From contig DAOVUP010000083.1 in assembly GCA_030632525.1 (NCBI GenBank), forward strand, positions 1-6,817: a stretch of DNA of 6,817 bases, read 5' to 3'. The notes below the pieces were generated by a model. It saw nothing but the letters and a program-made list of their open reading frames with translations, ran no database searches and had not been told where the DNA came from. Source of the DNA: Desulfobacteraceae bacterium (GTDB lineage: Bacteria > Desulfobacterota > DSM-4660 > Desulfatiglandales > Desulfatiglandaceae). Position 1 is the stretch's first letter. Every line of letters starts with the position of its first letter. This document shows positions 1 through 6,790 of the stretch, one piece after another. Made by a program: the position numbers and the translations under genes.

Positions 1-2
1 AG

Positions 3-140
3 TTCTTTAGACAGATGTCGGGGCTTTTTGACATCACTGCCAAAAAGAAAATCCTCCGCTCCAGAGAAAAAGAAGTCCGGATAATATTAGCGAGTATGAA
101 GAGCAAAACCACGGGGATATCGCACTCCAGCCCCCATTAA
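3..140 (+). CDS. possible 3' end of a convergent gene, runs off left edge (weak)
   Basis: A plus-strand frame is open from the window edge to TAA at 138-140, giving about 45 codons. The peptide is rich in Lys, Arg and Glu and ends in SHSSPH; it contains a stretch reading AKKKILRSREKEVRIILASM that would form an amphipathic helix. I recognise no family. If real, it is the C-terminus of a gene converging on the guanylyltransferase, with only 26 bases between the two stops and no terminator visible. A competing minus-strand frame is open from just after a stop at 137-139 to the edge and includes an ATG at 34 (peptide MSKSPDICLKN), but it has no well-placed ribosome binding site. At this length neither frame can be proven, and the region could be non-coding. 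Confidence 0.2.
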   Translation, partial: FFRQMSGLFDITAKKKILRSREKEVRIILASMKSKTTGISHSSPH

Positions 141-166
141 TGTATACAATCCTGACAAAGCGGATT

Positions 167-1243
167 TCACAGCAATTTATTCTTTCCAGTCTCCTTTAGC
201 CGGTCAACTATCTTTCGAATATCCTGAGATCTATTCAGATCAGCCACTAACAGGGCATCGGGCGTATCAACTATTAGGGTGTCTTTAAGCCCCAAGCAAG
301 CCACTAAACGTCCGGCGCTACCTGATACGAAACTCTTTTCACACTCTATGAGGATCGTTTCGCCGTCAACCAGATTCTGTTCCTTATCCTGTTCAGATGC
401 CCTCAGTTCATATAGGGACTCCCATGAACCTACGTCGCTCCACCCACACTCAGAGGGAATCACATAAACCTCTTCTTTGGTATTTTCCATGATACCATAG
501 TCAAAGGAAATACCTGTCAGGGCGCCATAAACATCTTTAAACTCCTCCTCAAATTCCCCACTCTCCAATGCCTTTGCCAGCCTCTGCAGGCCTTCGTAAA
601 GCTCAGGAAGCTGTTCCTTTGTTTCCTTTAAAATGGTTTCAGGCTTAGCAACAAAGATACCCCCGTTCCAGTAATATTCACCGCTTGTCAAATAACCGCG
701 TGCCTTTTCCAGATCGGGCTTTTCGACAAACTTCAATACCTTGTAGGCCGATCTCCCACCCACATCAGTCTGACCCTGATCCCGCCTGATATATCCATAG
801 CCGGTCTCAGGCCTGTTCGGCACAATCCCTATGGTCACGATTCCCCCCCTGTCTGCGATCTCTTCTGCTGCTCTGAGATCTTCCAAAAACCTGGAAGGGT
901 TCCCGATAAAATGGTCTGCAGGGAGGAAGGCCACAGGTCCCTCGCAGCCCAAATGCTTTGCATATACAGCGCCCAATCCGATACAGGGAGCAGTATTTCT
1001 CCCCACAGGTTCTGCAAGCATATGCACTCCTCTGCCCTTAAACAGATCTTTAGCCTCTTCGAGATGCTTTTCTCCCAATACAAGGATTATCTCTTCATCA
1101 CGGGCAAGGGAGTCCAACCTGTTGCAGGTTTCAACCACCATAGGCCCTTTGCCTGTGATATCCAGAAACTGTTTCGGCCTCTGCCTCCGGCTCGCGGGCC
1201 AGAAGCGTGTCCCGGAACCCCCACACATGATTACTGCAAACAT
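167..1243 (-). CDS. manC: mannose-1-phosphate guanylyltransferase (short, monofunctional form)
   Basis: Predicted to transfer GMP from GTP to alpha-D-mannose 1-phosphate, making GDP-mannose and pyrophosphate in the cytoplasm for surface polysaccharide or LPS synthesis. The 358-residue protein opens with the nucleotidyltransferase signature GGSGTRFWPASRRQRPKQF at residues 8-26. FLPADH (D110) marks the metal/nucleotide site. FVEKP (172-176), WNGG (192-195), FDYGIMEN (247-254) and GWSDVGSW (267-274) are the usual sugar-phosphate and active-site blocks. It stops at the length of the single-domain enzyme and lacks the C-terminal phosphomannose isomerase cupin of the ~470-residue ManC/AlgA type, so isomerase activity must come from elsewhere. 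The ATG at 1243 lies 10 bases after the argJ stop with a good AGGGG site, so it is the promoter-distal gene of an argJ operon. Function by signature is firm; a related NDP-sugar substrate is less likely. The gene ends in TGA, and no terminator is visible after it. Confidence 0.93.
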   Translation of the reverse strand: MFAVIMCGGSGTRFWPASRRQRPKQFLDITGKGPMVVETCNRLDSLARDEEIILVLGEKHLEEAKDLFKGRGVHMLAEPVGRNTAPCIGLGAVYAKHLGCEGPVAFLPADHFIGNPSRFLEDLRAAEEIADRGGIVTIGIVPNRPETGYGYIRRDQGQTDVGGRSAYKVLKFVEKPDLEKARGYLTSGEYYWNGGIFVAKPETILKETKEQLPELYEGLQRLAKALESGEFEEEFKDVYGALTGISFDYGIMENTKEEVYVIPSECGWSDVGSWESLYELRASEQDKEQNLVDGETILIECEKSFVSGSAGRLVACLGLKDTLIVDTPDALLVADLNRSQDIRKIVDRLKETGKNKLL

Positions 1244-1248
1244 GGTTT

Positions 1249-1253
1249 CCCCT
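1249..1253 (-). promoter_or_regulatory. Shine-Dalgarno site of manC touching the argJ stop codon
   Basis: On the minus strand the argJ TGA (1254-1256) is followed directly by AGGGG, then AAACC and the ATG at 1241-1243. The 5-base spacing is good, and ribosomes ending argJ would cover the site. This fixes the manC start and suggests translational coupling. Confidence 0.7.
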
Positions 1254-2444
1254 TCAGGTCCGGTAATCCGCGTTTATTGTAACATATTCATGGGTAAGAT
1301 CGCAGGTAAGCATCCTGTCATGATACCCCCCCTGATGGAGATCGACCGTGAGGGAAAATTCGTTCCGGGTCATTATTTCTGCGGCAAGTCTTTCCGCCTC
1401 AGCACCCATTCCCAGGCCTCCGGCAACGATCTGGACATCATCAATCCATATGTCCATCCCATCCTCTCTCATCTCTATGTCTGCCCTCCCCAAGGCCGCC
1501 ATGATCCGCCCCCAGTTGGGATCCTGACCGTACAAGGCGGTCTTGACGAGGCTTGAGTTAGCTACCGTCCTGACAGCTCTTAAGGCATCCGAAGGAGAAA
1601 AGGAATTCTTTACCTCAACACTGACCAGCTTAGTGGCGCCCTCCCCGTCTCGAACGATCATCCGGGCCAGATCCCACATGACATTTCTCAGCCCTTCAGC
1701 GAAAATATCATGATCCTCCCCACTGAGGTCTTTGTTTCCTGCAAGACCGTTGGCCATTGCCAGGACCGTGTCGTTGGTGCTGGTGTCCCCATCCACAGAG
1801 ATCCGGTTAAACGTGGTCTCCACCGAAGAAAGAAGCGCACTTTTAAGATCATCGGAATTAATATTGATATCGCTCAGGATAAAGCAAAGCATGGTGGCCA
1901 TATCAGGCATAATCATACCGGCACCCTTTGCAATCCCCACGATTCGATAGGTATGCTCCCCTGCCCGTCCCGTAAAACTACTTATCTTGGGAAAGGAATC
2001 AGTGGTCATAATTGCCTGAGCAGCCAAAGGCACAGCATCAGGGGTGAGGGCCTTTATAAGCCCTGGAATTGCCCCTGCTATCATGTGCATATCCAACTCT
2101 TGCCCTATCACCCCTGTGGAGGCAACCAGGACATCCTCAGAGTTAATCCCTAATCCCCGGCCCACAAGTTCTGTTGTCCTGCGGGCGTTATTGAGTCCCG
2201 GGTCGCCGGTGCAGGCATTGGCATTACCGGCATTTGCAATAATAGCCCGGGCCTTTCCGTTTTCCACATGTCTCTCAGACAAGATAACCGGAGCAGCCTT
2301 GACCTTGTTGGTGGTAAACACCCCTGCCACTGCGGCCTCCCTATCGGAAACAATCAGAGCAAGATCAAGGGTTCCATTTTTTTTCAACCCCGCAACTGCG
2401 GCCGAAGCATTAAAACCTTGTACTGTATATTTTTCTTCATCCAT
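1254..2444 (-). CDS. argJ: glutamate N-acetyltransferase / ornithine acetyltransferase ArgJ
   Basis: ArgJ moves the acetyl group from N-acetylornithine to glutamate, giving ornithine and N-acetylglutamate, which is the recycling step of arginine synthesis; some members also use acetyl-CoA. The 396-residue length is normal. The family hallmarks are present: STGVIG (109-114), whose T110-G111 would form the oxyanion hole, and KGAGMIMPDMATML (173-186), in which the precursor is expected to cleave itself between A183 and T184, making T184 the N-terminal nucleophile of the beta chain. SVDGDTSTNDT (216-226), the QDPNWGRI block (307-314) and the C-terminal YVTINADYRT are also typical. The ATG at 2444 is the first start after an in-frame TGA; its ribosome site (GGA, 5 bases upstream) is weak. 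Whether it is bifunctional cannot be read from the sequence. It sits downstream of secA across a 160-base repeat-rich spacer and directly upstream of manC. Confidence 0.97.
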   Translation of the reverse strand: MDEEKYTVQGFNASAAVAGLKKNGTLDLALIVSDREAAVAGVFTTNKVKAAPVILSERHVENGKARAIIANAGNANACTGDPGLNNARRTTELVGRGLGINSEDVLVASTGVIGQELDMHMIAGAIPGLIKALTPDAVPLAAQAIMTTDSFPKISSFTGRAGEHTYRIVGIAKGAGMIMPDMATMLCFILSDININSDDLKSALLSSVETTFNRISVDGDTSTNDTVLAMANGLAGNKDLSGEDHDIFAEGLRNVMWDLARMIVRDGEGATKLVSVEVKNSFSPSDALRAVRTVANSSLVKTALYGQDPNWGRIMAALGRADIEMREDGMDIWIDDVQIVAGGLGMGAEAERLAAEIMTRNEFSLTVDLHQGGYHDRMLTCDLTHEYVTINADYRT

Positions 2445-2460
2445 AACATTCCGTGATCAT

Positions 2461-2499
2461 TGGAGACCTTTGCAAAACGCCCCCTTTCAAAGATCTCCA
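2461..2499 (-). repeat. 12-bp inverted repeat (hairpin) upstream of argJ
   Basis: The arms 2461-2472 and 2488-2499 (TGGAGACCTTTG / CAAAGATCTCCA) are complementary over 12 bp with one exception, 2467 against 2493. That pair is A-C on the plus strand but a G-U wobble in the argJ-sense RNA, so the sense transcript folds better. The loop is 15 bases and contains a run of C (G in the sense strand). The hairpin ends 16 bases before the argJ ATG and has no T-run after it, so it is not a standard terminator. It could affect ribosome access or RNA stability, or be an insertion-sequence end or small repeat remnant. Confidence 0.6.
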
Positions 2500-2544
2500 T
2501 TCGTCATATAGCGGTCATTCAATGGTCCAGTTTGAAGTTACGGG

Positions 2545-2577
2545 TTTCACGTTTTCACCATCCAATTTCACGTTTCA
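2545..2577. repeat. direct repeat of TTTCACGTTT, 21-base period
   Basis: TTTCACGTTTTCA (2545-2557) is followed 21 bases later by TTTCACGTTTCA (2566-2577). The copies differ by one T. They lie in the spacer between secA and argJ and run into the heptamer array at 2585-2605. The pattern suggests degenerate short tandem repeat DNA rather than an operator, although paired binding sites about two helical turns apart cannot be excluded. Confidence 0.45.
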
Positions 2578-2584
2578 GGTTTTT

Positions 2585-2605
2585 CAATCATCAATAGTCA
2601 ATATT
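2585..2605. repeat. degenerate heptamer tandem repeat
   Basis: Three consecutive 7-base units, CAATCAT, CAATAGT and CAATATT, share CAAT followed by a variable tail. The last unit overlaps the secA stop codon (TGA on the minus strand, 2605-2607). Together with the TTTCACG copies just beyond, this makes most of 2545-2605 repeat-derived. Confidence 0.5.
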
Positions 2606-5466
2606 CACTTACCGGCCCCGCAGCACTTCTTGTATTTCTTACCACTCCCGCAGGGACACGGAGCGTTTCTCCCGACCTTTGCCTCTTTACGCCTGACAGT
2701 AACCGGTCCTTCATCATCCCCACCGTGACTTAAGTTCAAATTTCTTTTCTTCCGTTTACGCTCCTGTTCAGGCCTTTCCCTCACTATTTGTACCCGAAAA
2801 AGCATGCTTACGCTCTCTTCCCGGATCTGATCCATAAGCTCCCCGAACAGGGCAAAGCCCTCCTTCTGGTACTCTTTCAGGGGATCGAGTTGACCGTAAC
2901 CACGAAGACCAACACCCTCTTTCATGTGATCCATAGACTGAAGATGGGCCACCCATTTGTCATCTATGATCTGGAGCATGATAAACCGTTCAAGATGCTC
3001 TAACTCTTCCTTTCCAAACTGCCTCTCCCTCTCTTCGTAAACCGACCTGACCTCTTTTTTTATGAGATCCGGAAGGTCCTCCGCCTTCAGCGCATCAAAC
3101 TCCTCTTCCCCCATATCCTCCGGTCCTAACTTTAACCGGAAACCGAACAACCTGGTGATACTCCCTTTGAGGTCCTTGATATTCCAATCTTCAGGATGCT
3201 CGTCGGGGGCAATCCACTGCTCAATCAGGCTTTCCACCTTCTCATCGATCATATTTTCGATGATTTCACCGATCCCATGCCCCTCCAGAATATCTTTCCT
3301 TAGAGAATAGATGATCTCCCTGTGCTTGTTCATCACATCGTCATACTCAAGGAGGTGCTTTCTCATGTCAAAGTTGTGGGCCTCTACCTTTTTCTGGGCC
3401 TTTTCAATACCACGGGAGATCAGGTTATGTTCGATCGGCTCGCCCTCTTCCATGCCAAGACGTTCCATAATGGAGGAAATTCTTTCAGAACCGAAGATCC
3501 TGAGGAGATCATCTTCAAGAGAGAGATAGAAACGGGAGGTGCCGGGATCGCCCTGCCTGCCTGATCGGCCCCTGAGCTGGTTGTCCACCCGCCGGCTCTC
3601 GTGTCTCTCGGTCCCTAATATATGGAGTCCGTCCAACTCTCGAACCCCATCCCCCAAGACGATATCTGTTCCCCTGCCGGCCATATTGGTAGAGATTGTC
3701 ACGGTCTTTGCCTGACCTGCGTTTGCAATAATTTCAGCCTCTTTCTGATGATGTTTGGCATTTAGTACAGAGTGGGGAACGTTTGCCCGTTTAAGCATCC
3801 TGCTAAGCATCTCCGACTTTTCGATGGTGATAGTGCCCACCAGAACCGGCTGGCCCTTTTCATGAAGCTCCCTGATCTCGTCACAAACAGCCTCAAACTT
3901 CTCCCTCTCGGTCTTGTAGATCGCGTCCGGAAAATTAATACGGATCATATCCTCGTTAGTAGGGATAACGACCACATCTAACTTATAGATATTGTTGAAT
4001 TCAGCCGCCTCAGTATCGGCAGTGCCGGTCATCCCGGCAAGTTTTTCATACATGCGAAAGAAGTTCTGGAAGGTCACCGTGGCGAGGGTCTGGTTTTCCC
4101 CTGCAACCTTTACTCCCTCCTTGGCCTCCACTGCCTGGTGCAGACCGTCACTCCAGCGCCTGCCAGGCATCATCCGGCCGGTGAACTCATCTACGATCAT
4201 GATCTCATTATCTTTGATTACATAGTGGACGTCTTTCTCAAACAGCCAGTAGGCTTTGATAAGCTGCTGGGTGGAATGAAGGAGGTCAGATGACCTTATG
4301 TACCGCTCTTCAAGGTCCCTTAGACGATCATCCTTTTCCGCATCGCTCAAGCCCTTGTCATTCCGAATATTATGACCCTCATCGTCTAAGTCTGGGAGCG
4401 CAAATTCACCCAGACCACCCTTAGAGACAAGATCAATACCCTTTTCGGTGAGTTCCACCGAGTTACTCCGCTCATCAATAGTGCAATAAAGCTCCTGGTC
4501 CAGATCGGAAAGGATCTTCTGCGACCTCAGCATGCTCTCTGTACTGTCAATCTGTTTTTTCAACGCCTGGTTCTTGGCAACGATATCTAAGAAAACAGGG
4601 TTTTTGGGATCTCCCCGTTTGATCTGAAGCAGGGTTTCGATCGCCCTTTCATTCGAATCCCCGCCGTCAAGAAACTGGCGCGCATCTTTAAGAAGTGACC
4701 GGATGATAGACCCCTGCTTATTCCTGAGATTTATTACAAGTGACTTGACCTCTTCGTAAATCTTGTTTTCACTATGTTCTACAGGGCCACTGATGATCAA
4801 AGGGGTCCTGGCTTCATCGATGAGGATACTGTCTACCTCATCAACAATGGCATAGCAGAACTCCCTCTGAACAAAATCAACATGGTCAAACTTCATGTTG
4901 TCTCGGAGGTAATCGAACCCGAACTCATTGTTGGTTCCATAGGTGATATCACATTCATAGGCCTTCTTTCTTTCAAGGTCATCCATCCCGTGCACAATCA
5001 CACCCACTGAAAGACCCAGAGCCGTATAAATTTCCCCCATCCACTCTGCATCCCGTTGTGCCAAATAATCGTTCACAGTCACCAAGTGGGCTCCTCGACC
5101 TGCCAGGGCATTGAGGTAAAGCGGGAGCGTGGCGGCCAGGGTCTTGCCCTCACCTGTCTTCATTTCGGCAATCCTGCCCTGGTGAAGCACAACCCCTCCG
5201 ATCAACTGTACGTCGAAGTGTCTCATACCCAGGGTCCTTACAGATGTTTCCCTGACAGTGGCAAATGCCTCAGGAAGCAGATCATCCAAGGTCTCTCCCT
5301 GCGAAAGCCTTTCTTTGAATTCTGCTGTCTTTTCAAGAAGTTGTTCATCTGTCAACACCTGGACATCCGGCTCCAACTGGTTTATCTGATCAACCAGGGG
5401 AGCCATTAGCTTAAGTTCCCTTTCGTTCTTACTGCCGAAAATACCCTTTATGACTTTTCCAAACAT
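2605..5466 (-). CDS. secA: preprotein translocase ATPase SecA, long-insert form
   Basis: SecA is the motor that pushes unfolded preproteins through SecYEG using ATP, at the inner face of the cytoplasmic membrane. Numbered from the ATG at 5466, the Walker A motif MKTGEGKT lies at 102-109, DEVD at 209-212, and the helicase motif [11 protein letters not shown] of the second nucleotide-binding fold at 630-640. The helical scaffold and wing domains follow, and a basic linker leads to the C-terminal zinc motif [14 protein letters not shown] at 937-950, which has three-Cys-plus-Cys ligand spacing as in SecB-binding SecAs. The 953 residues exceed the usual 830-900. Much of the excess is a helical insertion near residues 245-325 in the preprotein-crosslinking domain. 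I chose the ATG because the family starts MFGK; an in-frame TTG two codons earlier is possible. The ribosome site is weak. A promoter lies about 50 bases upstream. Confidence 0.98.
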   Translation of the reverse strand: MFGKVIKGIFGSKNERELKLMAPLVDQINQLEPDVQVLTDEQLLEKTAEFKERLSQGETLDDLLPEAFATVRETSVRTLGMRHFDVQLIGGVVLHQGRIAEMKTGEGKTLAATLPLYLNALAGRGAHLVTVNDYLAQRDAEWMGEIYTALGLSVGVIVHGMDDLERKKAYECDITYGTNNEFGFDYLRDNMKFDHVDFVQREFCYAIVDEVDSILIDEARTPLIISGPVEHSENKIYEEVKSLVINLRNKQGSIIRSLLKDARQFLDGGDSNERAIETLLQIKRGDPKNPVFLDIVAKNQALKKQIDSTESMLRSQKILSDLDQELYCTIDERSNSVELTEKGIDLVSKGGLGEFALPDLDDEGHNIRNDKGLSDAEKDDRLRDLEERYIRSSDLLHSTQQLIKAYWLFEKDVHYVIKDNEIMIVDEFTGRMMPGRRWSDGLHQAVEAKEGVKVAGENQTLATVTFQNFFRMYEKLAGMTGTADTEAAEFNNIYKLDVVVIPTNEDMIRINFPDAIYKTEREKFEAVCDEIRELHEKGQPVLVGTITIEKSEMLSRMLKRANVPHSVLNAKHHQKEAEIIANAGQAKTVTISTNMAGRGTDIVLGDGVRELDGLHILGTERHESRRVDNQLRGRSGRQGDPGTSRFYLSLEDDLLRIFGSERISSIMERLGMEEGEPIEHNLISRGIEKAQKKVEAHNFDMRKHLLEYDDVMNKHREIIYSLRKDILEGHGIGEIIENMIDEKVESLIEQWIAPDEHPEDWNIKDLKGSITRLFGFRLKLGPEDMGEEEFDALKAEDLPDLIKKEVRSVYEERERQFGKEELEHLERFIMLQIIDDKWVAHLQSMDHMKEGVGLRGYGQLDPLKEYQKEGFALFGELMDQIREESVSMLFRVQIVRERPEQERKRKKRNLNLSHGGDDEGPVTVRRKEAKVGRNAPCPCGSGKKYKKCCGAGK

Positions 5467-5512
5467 TATCAATTACCAAATTATCTAGAGTTGCCGAGCA
5501 TGACCACTGCTC

Positions 5513-5541
5513 ATTAAAAAACTTTCCCACACAAAAATCAA
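5513..5541 (-). promoter_or_regulatory. predicted sigma70-type promoter of secA
   Basis: On the minus strand TTGATT (5541-5536, 4 of 6 against the consensus TTGACA) and TTTAAT (5518-5513, 5 of 6 against TATAAT) are separated by exactly 17 bases. Initiation near 5506 would leave a leader of about 40 bases before the secA ATG. A small 5-bp hairpin (GAGCA/TGCTC, 5496-5512) lies at the start of that leader. The prediction rests on motif match and position only. Confidence 0.5.
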
Positions 5542-5641
5542 GGATTTATCGCAAGTTAACTCTGAACCTGCAATACCTGGAATAGACTGACAAGAAAAAC
5601 TAGGAGGTCGTCCGAGAATGAGAGATTTTTTGCAAGGTCAA

Positions 5642-5658
5642 TCCCGCTTACAGCGGGA
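5642..5658. repeat. perfect 7-bp hairpin inside the composite element
   Basis: TCCCGCT, loop TAC, AGCGGGA: a perfect stem with a 3-base loop. The right arm can instead be replaced by the AAGCGGGAT copy at 5664-5672, which pairs over 9 bp with 5641-5649, so two alternative folds exist. Confidence 0.6.
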
Positions 5659-5680
5659 CGCTAAAGCGGGATGAGCCTGA

Positions 5681-5701
5681 CGTCCCACCGATGGCGGGAC
5701 G
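5681..5701. repeat. 9-bp hairpin inside the composite element
   Basis: CGTCCCACC, loop GAT, GGCGGGACG: a 9-bp stem with one imperfect pair (5687/5695). That pair is A-C on the plus strand but G-U in minus-strand RNA. It shares the GTCCC...GGGAC ends with the neighbouring hairpin, so both look like copies of one palindromic unit. Confidence 0.6.
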
Positions 5702-5727
5702 GAAAATAGCCATTCTCGGACGGCCTC

Positions 5728-6636
5728 TTAATTGAGGACGTAACGGAGAGGGTTTACAGGGACCCCATTTAGATGAACTTCGTAATGAAGGTGGGAGCCG
5801 GTAGTCCTGCCGGAATTGCCTACCAGGCCGATTGTTTCGCCCCGTTTCACATACTGACCTTTTTTTACCAGGGACTTTTTCATGTGGGCGTACTTGGTCT
5901 TCAAACCATAACCGTGTTTGATAACAACAACCCTGCCGAACCCCCGGTCCCGGCCGGTAAATGACACGGTTCCATCCGCGCTTGCAACTATCGGGGAGCC
6001 CTTCCTCGTCGATATGTCAAGCCCTTTGTGAAACTCCTTCTTACCGGTAAAAGGAGATTTCCGGTATCCAAAACGGGAACTGATCCACCCCTTTGCCGGC
6101 TTTATGGAGGGAGTAGAGGCAAGTAGCATCTTCTGGTTTTCGAGGAATTCCTGAAGCCCGGCCTTATCCTCTTTGCTTGAATTGATATCGCTGTTTAGGT
6201 TATCCAATGAGCGGTGCATGGCACGCACTAATTCGCGGTCAACTTTAGCTATGCTCTTCTTAGGATCGATCAAGACCGGGTCCGATCCTCCCACCCCCTT
6301 GAATTGCTCATCCCCCTCCCCTGTTTCCAGGTTTACCATCACTTTTAACTTATGATCCAGTTTCCTCAGATCATTCATCGCCTGGGTAACCTGGTCAATT
6401 CGCCGGGCCATGTAAAGAATCTGTTCCCGCTGGAGAGCGTTTTCTTTTTGCAATTCTGCCAACTGGGGAACCTTCGCCTTAATTCCTCTATAATCATGAA
6501 TAATCAAGAAAAGGACGGCCGCGCAAATGATAAGGAAGGGGAATATGAAAAAAAGTAGGCACTTAGGAATTCTAAGTTGTTTCACGCTGTCTGTGCCGTC
6601 AGGTACTAAAAATATGTTGATTTTCTTTGAAGCCAA
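5728..6636 (-). CDS. membrane-anchored M23 family (LytM-type) metallopeptidase
   Basis: A predicted zinc endopeptidase that cuts peptidoglycan cross-bridges in the periplasm. Numbered from the TTG at 6636 (302 residues): a short N-terminal segment (KKINIFLVPDG), one transmembrane segment at about 26-46, a coiled-coil-prone region at about 58-94, a linker, then the M23 domain from about 180. The metal and catalytic residues are all present: H203 and D207 (HKGLD), H251 (YAHM), H282 and H284 (GSHLHYEV), so it looks active rather than a degenerate LytM activator. It ends in NPLRYVLN, usual for this group. I prefer the TTG because family members, as I recall them, begin just before this KK segment and GAGGG lies 4 bases upstream. 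An in-frame ATG at 6699 would add 21 hydrophobic-rich residues but has no well-spaced ribosome site. The substrate bond is not determinable. It lies upstream of secA, separated by the palindromic element. Confidence 0.9.
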   Translation of the reverse strand: MASKKINIFLVPDGTDSVKQLRIPKCLLFFIFPFLIICAAVLFLIIHDYRGIKAKVPQLAELQKENALQREQILYMARRIDQVTQAMNDLRKLDHKLKVMVNLETGEGDEQFKGVGGSDPVLIDPKKSIAKVDRELVRAMHRSLDNLNSDINSSKEDKAGLQEFLENQKMLLASTPSIKPAKGWISSRFGYRKSPFTGKKEFHKGLDISTRKGSPIVASADGTVSFTGRDRGFGRVVVIKHGYGLKTKYAHMKKSLVKKGQYVKRGETIGLVGNSGRTTGSHLHYEVHLNGVPVNPLRYVLN

Positions 6637-6689
6637 GGAGCCCTCGATACAAAAGTTGAAAAACAAGACCCAATTAAATATCCTCGGGA

Positions 6690-6718
6690 TTGTTAACATA
6701 CCTGTCTTTGAGTGTCAA
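6690..6718 (-). promoter_or_regulatory. candidate promoter of the M23 peptidase gene (proximal)
   Basis: A perfect TTGACA (6718-6713, minus strand) is followed after exactly 17 bases by TAACAA (6695-6690, 3 of 6 against TATAAT). Transcripts from here would begin downstream of the ATG at 6697-6699 and so would require the TTG start at 6636. The -10 match is poor. Confidence 0.3.
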
Positions 6719-6721
6719 CCA

Positions 6722-6750
6722 GATTTATCTCGTGTTTACAGCAACGTCAA
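6722..6750 (-). promoter_or_regulatory. alternative promoter candidate of the M23 gene (distal)
   Basis: TTGACG (6750-6745, minus strand; 5 of 6) and TAAATC (6727-6722; 3 of 6) are also 17 bases apart. This start point would permit either the ATG at 6699 or the TTG at 6636. It competes with the proximal candidate and the sequence alone does not decide. Confidence 0.2.
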
Positions 6751-6790
6751 AAACAGGATAAATGATTGAAAATACTACATTTTTAAAAAA

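Larger units (their letters stand above)
5601..5730. mobile_element. MITE-like composite palindromic element with TA-flanked terminal inverted repeats
   Basis: The ends TAGGAGGTCGTCCGAGAATG (5601-5620) and CATTCTCGGACGGCCTCTTA (5711-5730) are inverted copies over 20 bases with only two differences, at 5603/5728 and 5608/5723, both G-U pairs in plus-strand RNA. Inside are two further palindromes, 5642-5658 and 5681-5701, plus a longer alternative pairing of ATCCCGCTT (5641-5649) with 5664-5672. There is no open reading frame. Each end carries TA (5601-5602 and 5729-5730), as a TA target duplication of the IS630/mariner type would leave; the interior is then about 126 bp. The right TA forms part of the peptidase stop codon. 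On the minus strand the structure is followed by CTAGTTTTTCTT, so it could also terminate peptidase transcription before the secA promoter. Other possibilities are a REP/BIME-type unit or another regulatory RNA structure. Confidence 0.6.

Noticed and set aside
141..166. Terminator after manC
   Set aside because: No GC-rich stem followed by a T-run is visible on the minus strand.
831..1556. Plus-strand open frame of 241 codons
   Set aside because: It lies antisense across the junction of argJ and manC, both of which carry full family signatures. It has no ribosome site, and its composition is that of a reverse-frame shadow.
1710..2511. Plus-strand open frames of 147 and 155 codons over argJ
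   Set aside because: They are antisense to the conserved argJ coding sequence, with no recognisable domain and no promoter or ribosome site.
2445..2604. Separate promoter for argJ
   Set aside because: I tried several TTGA-type boxes, but none pairs with a reasonable -10 box at 16-18 bases, so argJ is left as possibly read through from secA.
5485..5514. Possible 9-codon leader peptide before secA (MSSGHARQL), SecM-like
   Set aside because: Its ATG overlaps the predicted -10 box, so it would not be in the transcript. It has no ribosome site and no arrest-like motif.
5641..5701. Possible CRISPR-like repeats (GCGGGA/TCCCGC copies)
   Set aside because: The copies are few, are themselves palindromes, and have no regular unique spacers; no cas gene is present.
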